A stretch of 64,000 nt of DNA from positions 19,429 to 83,428 of the forward strand of contig JAJZPQ010000012.1 in assembly GCA_021811085.1 (NCBI GenBank), given 5' to 3'. This document shows positions 30,501-37,482 of the stretch, one piece after another. The stretch's first letter is position 1. Each line of letters begins with the position of its first letter. The notes beneath the pieces were generated by a model. It searched no databases. It worked only from the letters and a program-made list of their open reading frames with translations, and was not told the origin of the DNA. A program made the translations under genes and the position numbers. This stretch comes from Pseudomonadota bacterium (GTDB lineage: Bacteria; Pseudomonadota; Gammaproteobacteria; Burkholderiales; SG8-39).

Positions 30501-30980
30501 ACCGAGATCAATCTGCATCTGCCGGCGCTGCTGCCCAACGACTATTGCAGCGACGTGCACGAGCGGCTGACGCTGTACAAGCGCTTCGCCAACTGCGAGA
30601 CCGCGGATGAACTCGATGCGATGCAGGAAGAACTCATCGACCGCTTCGGCCCTGCGCCCGAAGCGGCGCAGGCGCTCGTGGAATCGCACCGCCTGCGCAT
30701 CGCCGCGCGCGAACTGGGCGTGGCGCGCATCGATGCCAGCAGCGACGCGATCGCGCTGCAGTTCGTCGAACGGCCGCCGCTGGACGGGGCGCGCTTCATG
30801 CAGCTGCTGCAGCGGCAGCGCCACTGGAAACTGTCGGGGCCGAGCAAACTCAGGGTGCAGACACCCAGCGAAGGCTTGGCGGCACGCGCGCGCGCAGTGA
30901 AAGAATCGCTGAAGATCCTGCACGGCGCCATGCCGCCTGCACCGAGCGACACAGCCGCCGCGGTGGCGGACAGAGCATGA
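27501..30980 (+). CDS. mfd: Transcription-repair coupling factor
   Basis: 1159 aa; [56 protein letters not shown]. Confidence 0.97.
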   Translation: [1159 protein letters not shown]

Positions 30981-31807
30981 ATCTGATCATCCAGGGCGCA
31001 GCCGTCGCCGACCATGATCTGCAGCAGATCGCGCAATTGTCCGGCACGCAGCAGTTCGAGCGCCTGGGACCCGCGGCCTGGAAACTGCGCGACGCGCGGC
31101 CGCATCCCGGCATCGCCGGGTTCTGCGCCCGCGCGGGCCTGGACTTCGGTTTCGTGCCGGAGAACAGAAGACTGGCCGACATGCGGCTGCTCGCGATCGA
31201 CATGGACTCCACGCTGATTACCATCGAGTGCATCGACGAAGTCGCCGACCTCGCCGGCGTCAAGTCCGAAGTCGCTGCGATCACCGCCGCAGCCATGGCG
31301 GGCGAACTCGATTATGCGCAAAGCCTGCGCCGCCGCGTCGGCCTGCTGCAGGGCCTGGACGAGACGGCGCTCGCGCGTGTGTACGCAGAACGCCTGCGGC
31401 TCTCGCCCGGCGCCGAGACTCTGCTTGCGGCCGTGCACAGTGCCGGAATCAAGACGCTGCTGGTATCGGGCGGCTTCAGCTTTTTCACCGAGCGCCTGAA
31501 GTCCCGGCTCGGACTGGACTACAGCGCCTCCAACGTGATCGAGATCGAGAGCGGCCGCCTCACCGGCAAGGTGATCGGAGACATCGTGGATGCAGAAGGT
31601 AAGGCGGCGGCATTGCGCGCGCGGCGCGATGCATTGGGCATAGCGCGCAGCGCGGTCATCGCCATCGGCGACGGCGCCAACGATCTCGCGATGATGGCCG
31701 AAGCCGGCGTGTCCATCGCCTACCGCGCGAAACCGGTGGCGCGCAGCCAGGCCGATTACGCGCTGGACCACTGCGGCCTGGACGGCGTGCTCAATTTGTT
31801 TGCCTGA
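30977..31807 (+). CDS. serB: Phosphoserine phosphatase
   Basis: LLAIDMDSTLITIECIDEVADLAGVK...GDGANDLAMMAEAGVSIAYRAKPV. Confidence 0.95.
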   Translation: MNLIIQGAAVADHDLQQIAQLSGTQQFERLGPAAWKLRDARPHPGIAGFCARAGLDFGFVPENRRLADMRLLAIDMDSTLITIECIDEVADLAGVKSEVAAITAAAMAGELDYAQSLRRRVGLLQGLDETALARVYAERLRLSPGAETLLAAVHSAGIKTLLVSGGFSFFTERLKSRLGLDYSASNVIEIESGRLTGKVIGDIVDAEGKAAALRARRDALGIARSAVIAIGDGANDLAMMAEAGVSIAYRAKPVARSQADYALDHCGLDGVLNLFA

Positions 31808-31849
31808 GCCGACGCGGGCGAAACCGCGAGTGCTGCTGGCTGTCGCCGC

Positions 31850-32269
31850 CTAGGTCAAGCCTTTCTGCTTGAACAGCGCGACAAACTTCGAGTCGGTATC
31901 CATCATGTGATAGCGCCACCAGATCTGCAGAAATTGCAGCAATTCCTTGGCCAGCGCCGCTCTGGATGCGGCCGGCGCCTGTTCAAAAGCATCGACAAAG
32001 GCAGTGACCTTTTCGATGAGCGCATCGTGCTCCTGCTTGTGTTCCTCCGCGTCCGCATAGTGGAACTGAGCGAAATATTTCTCTTCCATGCTGAAATGCG
32101 TCGCGGTGTAGACGATCAGCTCATCCATGATTTCGCCGATTACATCGGCGCCTCTGCCTTCCATCGTGGCGTCATACAGCCGATTGATGATTTCTATCAG
32201 TCTCTGGTGCTGCCGATCGACTACGGCAACGCCCAATTTGAGACTGTCATTCCACTCGATCAGAGGCAT
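31850..32269 (-). CDS. Bacteriohemerythrin
   Basis: IEWNDSLKLGVAVVDRQHQRLIEIINRLYDA...HFSMEEKYF. Confidence 0.92.
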   Translation of the reverse strand: MPLIEWNDSLKLGVAVVDRQHQRLIEIINRLYDATMEGRGADVIGEIMDELIVYTATHFSMEEKYFAQFHYADAEEHKQEHDALIEKVTAFVDAFEQAPAASRAALAKELLQFLQIWWRYHMMDTDSKFVALFKQKGLT

Positions 32270-32382
32270 GCTGGATATGCCGGCGCGTTACCAAGGTAGA
32301 TACGATTTTAGTTCATCGATCGACTGACGGCTCGCATTTCAGTCTAGCGCTCTTGGCAGTACCGCTGGCGCGGCGGTGAAAC

Positions 32383-33750
32383 TCAGAATGCGCCTGGGTC
32401 GCCCGGGAACACCACTGGCGATTCGTAGCCGTCGGCCGACACGGCGGAGACGCCGAAGAACCAATCGTCGATGACGACGTTGTTCAAGGTCAGCCGGTCC
32501 GGTTGCGCCGCATCGGCCGCGACGTAGCGGCTGTATTTCCATTGCGGCTCGGTGGTATCGCGCCACCACACGCGATAGCCCGCCGCATCCGGCTGTGGCT
32601 GCCAGCTCAGCGTGGTGTTCGGCGTTACCGCGCCGGCGATGCGGACCCCCTTGGGTGGCGCAGGCGCGTTGGCCAGAGCGGCCAGCGTAACGAGGTTCAG
32701 TCGCGTCACTTGAGCCAGATAGTCGAAATCGACGAACTCTATCGTGTCGCCGTAGCGCACGCCGTTTTCGACGCGCAGGTCCTGATGCTGGCGTGTATAG
32801 TCCTCGTGCGCCTCGGTCAGGCGCACCGAGGGGAAGCCTAGATCGAGAAACGCCACCTGGTCCCCGCCGCGACCGTAGCGATCGGTGCGGTAGACCATTT
32901 TTACCCGCAGATTGGTCAGATAACGATGCGCCAGCGTGGCCATGAAGCGCGCGATGTTGCGCGACGGCGAATCGACCTCGCCGCCGTTGTAGCGCCGGCG
33001 GTTGGCCTGTGCCGGCGTCTCGAGCGCCTTGGTGCCTTCGGAGAACACGCGCACCGTGGTGTTGTCGCGCACGCCGTCTTCGCCATGGGTGTTGCCGATA
33101 ATGTCGTTGTTGAGGTCGGCTTCCACCTGCCAGCCTTGCTTGCGTGCGTACTCGGCCAGCACCTTGCCGCCATACAGGCCCTGCTCTTCGCCCGACAGCG
33201 CGGCGTAGACCAGCGTGGCGCGAAAGTGCTGTTTCGACAATACCCGCGCCGCCTCCATCACTGCCGCCACGCCCGATGCATCGTCGTTGGCGCCGGGTGC
33301 GTCGCCGGTGGAATTCATGATGTCGGAGACGCGCGAATCGAGGTGGCCGGTTATCAGGATCACCCGGTTCGCATCGCCGCTGCCGCGCTGGATCGCGACA
33401 ATGTCCATCACTTCGGTTGGCTGCGGCAGGCGCGGACCGCTGAAGGTCTGCGACGGCGTGACGACCTCGAGGCAGCCGCCGCATTGCGACGACAAATCGG
33501 CGAAGCGCCCCTGCGCCCAGCGCCGCGCCGCGCCGATGCCGCGCGCGTCGGAACGCACATCCGACAACGTGTGGCGGGTGCCGAAACTCACCAGCGTACT
33601 TATCGTCGACTTCAGTTCAGCCGCATTCACTGCCGCGGCGACTGCGTGCAGCAGCGGCTGCCCGGCGGCGGCTTCGCCCGCCGCTGCATTTTGCAGCGGC
33701 AGGATACAGGCGGCTGCCAGCATGCCGATGTGCAAGTACGCGTTACGCAT
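32383..33750 (-). CDS. M28 family metallopeptidase, secreted
   Basis: VILITGHLDSRVSDIMNSTGDAPGANDDASGVAAVMEAARVL...LSGEEQGLYG. Confidence 0.9.
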   Translation of the reverse strand: MRNAYLHIGMLAAACILPLQNAAAGEAAAGQPLLHAVAAAVNAAELKSTISTLVSFGTRHTLSDVRSDARGIGAARRWAQGRFADLSSQCGGCLEVVTPSQTFSGPRLPQPTEVMDIVAIQRGSGDANRVILITGHLDSRVSDIMNSTGDAPGANDDASGVAAVMEAARVLSKQHFRATLVYAALSGEEQGLYGGKVLAEYARKQGWQVEADLNNDIIGNTHGEDGVRDNTTVRVFSEGTKALETPAQANRRRYNGGEVDSPSRNIARFMATLAHRYLTNLRVKMVYRTDRYGRGGDQVAFLDLGFPSVRLTEAHEDYTRQHQDLRVENGVRYGDTIEFVDFDYLAQVTRLNLVTLAALANAPAPPKGVRIAGAVTPNTTLSWQPQPDAAGYRVWWRDTTEPQWKYSRYVAADAAQPDRLTLNNVVIDDWFFGVSAVSADGYESPVVFPGDPGAF

Positions 33751-33903
33751 CCTTTCCCCCTGTGTGTCGCCGCCCGCCCGGCGTCCGGGTTCAGACCGGC
33801 TAGCTGGAAATGATCCTGCTGGGAGTCGATTATGCGCGAATCAGGATCGCTCAGCGACGACGAATGCGCGAGCGCGCCCGGAGACCCGCGGCCTTCAATA
33901 AGC

Positions 33904-34227
33904 CTAAACGTTAAAGCTCTCGCCGCAGCCGCACTGGTCTTTCACGTTCGGATTCTTGAACTTGAAGCTTTCGTTCAAACCTTCGCGCGCGAAATCGAGC
34001 TCGGTGCCTTCCAGGAAGGGCAGGCTCTTCGGATCCACGATCACCTTCACCCCGTGGCTTTCGAACAGCGCGTCCTCCGGATTGATGGCGTCCGCATACT
34101 CCAGCTGGTAGGCCATGCCGGAGCAACCGGTGGTGCGCACGCCCAGGCGCAGGCCTACGCCCTTGCCGCGTTTGGCGATGAAGTTGGAAACGTGTTTTGC
34201 CGCTTTTTCAGTCAGGGTAACAGGCAT
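33904..34227 (-). CDS. iscA: Iron-sulfur assembly protein IscA
   Basis: [46 protein letters not shown]...CGCGESFNV; downstream of iscR and iscSU remnant. Confidence 0.92.
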   Translation of the reverse strand: MPVTLTEKAAKHVSNFIAKRGKGVGLRLGVRTTGCSGMAYQLEYADAINPEDALFESHGVKVIVDPKSLPFLEGTELDFAREGLNESFKFKNPNVKDQCGCGESFNV

Positions 34228-34234
34228 GGCAACC

Positions 34235-34369
34235 TCAGTCAGCGCGTTGCACCGCGGCGGCAGCGTTTTCGTCCGCAGCCAATCCGTGCTTCGCTTTGTA
34301 ATCGGCGATGGCCGATTCGATCGCGTCCTCGGCCAGGATGGAACAATGAATTTTCACCGGCGGCAGCGC
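34235..34369 (-). pseudogene. iscU: IscU C-terminal remnant (44 codons)
   Basis: Manual reverse translation [44 protein letters not shown]; no in-frame N-terminus. Confidence 0.9.
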
Positions 34370-34421
34370 GCGGATCGACCGGCGTGGCCGCCGGGTAATC
34401 GAGGCAAATCGGTAATTTCAT
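34368..34421 (-). pseudogene. iscS: IscS N-terminal remnant (18 codons)
   Basis: ATG-initiated MKLPICLDYPAATPVDPR matches IscS N-terminus (MKLPIYLDYSATTPVDPR); then joins iscU sequence out of frame. Confidence 0.9.
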
Positions 34422-34451
34422 CGGCTTACTGTGCAATCGAATCGGTAGGGT

Positions 34452-34928
34452 TCAGGCCGGCAGCGCGGCAACCTTGCGCGCTGCCGGACGCCGGTCCATC
34501 AGCACGGTCACATTGCCGCCTTTCGCGAGTTGCTCGTTCACGAGGTCCTGCAGCGTGACCGAGTTCAGGTATTCGTACAATTTGTCATTCAGCGTAGCCC
34601 ACAGGTTATGCGTCATGCAGCGCTTGTCTTCCTGGCAGTTTTCCATGCCACCGCATTGGGTCGCGTCCAGCGGCTCATCCACGGCGAGGATGATATCCGC
34701 GACCGATACCTTTTCGGCCGGGCGCGCGAGACAGTAGCCGCCGCCGGGACCGCGCACGCTTTCGACCAGCGCATGCCGGCGCAGCTTGCCGAACAGCTGT
34801 TCCAGGTAGGACAGCGAAATGCTCTGGCGTGCACCGATGCCGGCCAGAGTCACTGGCCCCTGCTGATGGCGCAAAGCCAAGTCCAGCATCGCGGTCACGG
34901 CAAATCGGCCTTTGGTGGTCAGTCGCAT
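34452..34928 (-). CDS. iscR: Fe-S cluster assembly transcriptional regulator IscR
   Basis: MRLTTKGRFAVTAMLDLALRHQQGPVTLAGIGARQSISLSYLEQLFGKLRRHALV...; intact C-X5-C-X5-C (CGGMENCQEDKRC). Confidence 0.96.
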   Translation of the reverse strand: MRLTTKGRFAVTAMLDLALRHQQGPVTLAGIGARQSISLSYLEQLFGKLRRHALVESVRGPGGGYCLARPAEKVSVADIILAVDEPLDATQCGGMENCQEDKRCMTHNLWATLNDKLYEYLNSVTLQDLVNEQLAKGGNVTVLMDRRPAARKVAALPA

Positions 34929-34944
34929 AATGGTCTCCGGCTTA

Positions 34945-34969
34945 ATACCCGATAAGGTAAGTCAAGTAT
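34945..34969 (-). promoter_or_regulatory. Candidate IscR type-1 site (iscR promoter-proximal)
   Basis: Minus strand ATACTTGACTTACCTTATCGGGTAT, 20/25 to ATASYYGACTRWWWYAGTCRRSTAT. Confidence 0.65.
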
Positions 34970-34973
34970 AGCC

Positions 34974-34998
34974 AAACTTGACTAAATCGATCAACTAT
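34974..34998 (-). promoter_or_regulatory. Candidate IscR type-1 site (iscR promoter-distal)
   Basis: Minus strand ATAGTTGATCGATTTAGTCAAGTTT, 22/25 to consensus. Confidence 0.7.
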
Positions 34999-35756
34999 TA
35001 TTTATCCCCCGCGGCGCGCAGCCTGCCCGGAGCAAAACGCTCGGTGACGGCACGGTCGTCTTCCGCTCGCCCCTTGAGCGCCTCGATGTCTTGCTGCAGT
35101 CGCTCCAGGCGATGGTCTTGCTCCATCGAATGATCGAGCAGGCCCTGCAACGCCTTCGCCAGCGGATCGTCGGCCGCCTTGGCCGTAACGGCGTAGGCCG
35201 AAAAACCCAATTTGGCCGCTTTTTCCTCGCGCGACTTGTCCTGTTCGTCGAGTATGAAGCGCGCCGGGATGCCGACTGCCGAGGCGCCCGGCGGTACGTC
35301 CTTGACCACCACCGCGTTGGAACCGATTTTCGCCCCCTCGCCGACTATGATGGGCCCCAGCACTTTGGCGCCGGCGCCGATGACCACGCGGTTCCTGAGC
35401 GTCGGATGGCGCTTGCCCTTGTTCCAGGAGGTGCCGCCCAGCGTCACACCGTGATAAAGCGTGACGTCGTCTCCGATCTCTGCCGTCTCACCGATCACCA
35501 CACCCATGCCGTGGTCGATGAAAAAGCGCCGGCCTATGGTGGCGCCGGGATGAATCTCGATCCCGGTCAGGAAGCGCCCGATATGCGATACCAGCCGCCC
35601 CAGCCAGCGCAGGTTCCTGTGCCAGAGCCAATTGGCGACGCGGTGTATGCGCAGCGCATGGAAGCCCGGATAGCAGGTCAGGACTTCCCAGGTGGAACGC
35701 GCGGCAGGGTCGCGGTCGAATACGCTGGCGATGTCTTCACGGATGCTGTTGAACAT
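34998..35756 (-). CDS. cysE: Serine O-acetyltransferase
   Basis: [47 protein letters not shown]...[44 protein letters not shown]. Confidence 0.95.
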   Translation of the reverse strand: MFNSIREDIASVFDRDPAARSTWEVLTCYPGFHALRIHRVANWLWHRNLRWLGRLVSHIGRFLTGIEIHPGATIGRRFFIDHGMGVVIGETAEIGDDVTLYHGVTLGGTSWNKGKRHPTLRNRVVIGAGAKVLGPIIVGEGAKIGSNAVVVKDVPPGASAVGIPARFILDEQDKSREEKAAKLGFSAYAVTAKAADDPLAKALQGLLDHSMEQDHRLERLQQDIEALKGRAEDDRAVTERFAPGRLRAAGDK

Positions 35757-35841
35757 AAGCGTGCCTGGGAACCCCCAGTCTCCTGTTCGATTGAGCTCGG
35801 ATACGATGTTAATCTGTTTTATCAACTATCAACTTCAACGT

Positions 35842-35862
35842 ACTGTTTTAAAATAAAACAGT
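35842..35862. repeat. AT-rich dyad upstream of cysE
   Basis: ACTGTTTTA-aaa-TAAAACAGT, 9-bp perfect arms. Confidence 0.7.
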
Positions 35863-35916
35863 TCAACCTAATCGCTGCGCTCACATGATACATTTTACTA
35901 ATCCCTAGTTTTTTAG

Positions 35917-36639
35917 TCAAGTATTTTTGTCGAACGAATTCAGCATACCGCGCAGGATGTTCACCTCTTCCTGTTCCAGCCGCGTGCGGCCGAACAGCCG
36001 GCGCAGACGCGGCATCAGACGCTTGGGATTGGCCGGGTCGAGAAAACCGCTCGCGAGCAGGCTTTGCTCCAGATGGATATACAGATTCTCCACGTCTTCA
36101 TGCCTAGCCGGCGCCGCTTCGGCCGCGGGCAGTGGCTGCCCGGCCAGCGCCGCCACACGCGCCTCGTAGGCCAGGACTTGCACCGCTGCGGCCAGATTGA
36201 GCGAGGAATAGCCCGGCTCGGCGGGGATGTGCGCAGCCGCGCTGCATTGCAGTATCTCCTCATTGGTCAGGCCGGACATTTCGGTGCCGAACACCAGGGC
36301 GACCTCGCCCGCCTGCGCCGCTGCGACCAGGCTATGCGCCGCGCTGCGCGCATCGGCCGATACGTAGGCGAGTTCGCGCCGGCGCGCGCTCACCGCCAGC
36401 GCATACACCGTGCCCTGCAAGGCTTCGCTGAGACTCGCGCACACGCGGGCACGATGCAGCACGTCCACCGCCCCGCTCGCCCTCGCCTCGGCCTCGGCAT
36501 CTATCGGCTTTTTCGGACTGACCAGGTAGAGCGAGCAAAGGCCCATGGTTTTCATCGCGCGCGCCGCCGCGCCTATGTTGCCCGGGTGCGTCGTGCGCGA
36601 CAACACCACACGAATTCGCGACAGCAGCTCTGCGCTCAT
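35917..36639 (-). CDS. trmJ: tRNA (Cm32/Um32) methyltransferase
   Basis: IRVVLSRTTHPGNIGAAARAMKTMGLCSLYLVSPKK...ALVFGTEMSGLTNEEI. Confidence 0.94.
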   Translation of the reverse strand: MSAELLSRIRVVLSRTTHPGNIGAAARAMKTMGLCSLYLVSPKKPIDAEAEARASGAVDVLHRARVCASLSEALQGTVYALAVSARRRELAYVSADARSAAHSLVAAAQAGEVALVFGTEMSGLTNEEILQCSAAAHIPAEPGYSSLNLAAAVQVLAYEARVAALAGQPLPAAEAAPARHEDVENLYIHLEQSLLASGFLDPANPKRLMPRLRRLFGRTRLEQEEVNILRGMLNSFDKNT

Positions 36640-36689
36640 ATTAAAATCGGACCTTGCGCGCAGGCCGCGAACCTAAGACCCCACATCAC

Positions 36690-37475
36690 ATGCATCCCAT
36701 GCTCAATATCGCGGTGAAAGCCGCGCGGCGCGCCGGCGCCATCATTAACCGCGCCGCGCAGGACCTGGACGCCCTGACTGTTTCGACCAAGCGCCACAAT
36801 GATTTCGTCACCGAAGTCGACCAGGCGGCGGAACAGGCGGTAATCCAGGTGCTGTTGAAAGCGTTTCCGGACCACGCGATTCTAGCAGAGGAGTCCGGCG
36901 CGCAAGGCAAGTCGGACTATGTCTGGATCATAGACCCGCTGGACGGCACCACCAATTTCATACACGGTTTCCCCCAGTATTGCGTTTCGATCGGGCTGCA
37001 GCACAAGGGCATCTTGACCCAGGCCGTGATCTACGACCCCGGGCGCAACGAACTTTTCACCGCCACGCGCGGCCACGGCGCCTACCTCAACGACCGGCGC
37101 ATGCGCGTCTCCAAGCGCGCGCAGCTCGACGATGCGCTGATCGGCACCGGCTATCCTTTCCGCGAGATGGCGCACATCGACGCGTACCTGCCCGCATTGC
37201 GCAAGATCATGGGGCAGACCGCGGGCGTGCGCCGCGCCGGCGCCGCCGCGCTCGATCTAGCCTATGTCGCCGCCGGCCGGCTGGACGGTTTCTGGGAAAT
37301 GGGGCTCGCCCCCTGGGACATGGCCGCCGGCTGCCTGTTGATCCTGGAAGCGGGCGGCCTGGTGAGCGATTTCAACGGCGACAGCAATTACCTCGACAGC
37401 GGCAACGTCGTCACCGGCACGCCCAAAGTGTTTGCGCCGCTGTTGCAGATCATCTCCGCGCAGCATAAGCAATAA
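36690..37475 (+). CDS. suhB: Inositol monophosphatase family protein SuhB
   Basis: [27 protein letters not shown]...[10 protein letters not shown]...[24 protein letters not shown]. Confidence 0.95.
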   Translation: MHPMLNIAVKAARRAGAIINRAAQDLDALTVSTKRHNDFVTEVDQAAEQAVIQVLLKAFPDHAILAEESGAQGKSDYVWIIDPLDGTTNFIHGFPQYCVSIGLQHKGILTQAVIYDPGRNELFTATRGHGAYLNDRRMRVSKRAQLDDALIGTGYPFREMAHIDAYLPALRKIMGQTAGVRRAGAAALDLAYVAAGRLDGFWEMGLAPWDMAAGCLLILEAGGLVSDFNGDSNYLDSGNVVTGTPKVFAPLLQIISAQHKQ

Positions 37476-37482
37476 GGGTCCC

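Noticed and set aside
34239-34436. 65-aa ORF between iscA and iscR as a novel small protein
   Set aside because: It is the iscS start codon region read on past the deletion junction in the wrong frame for iscU; better explained as a scar than as a new gene.
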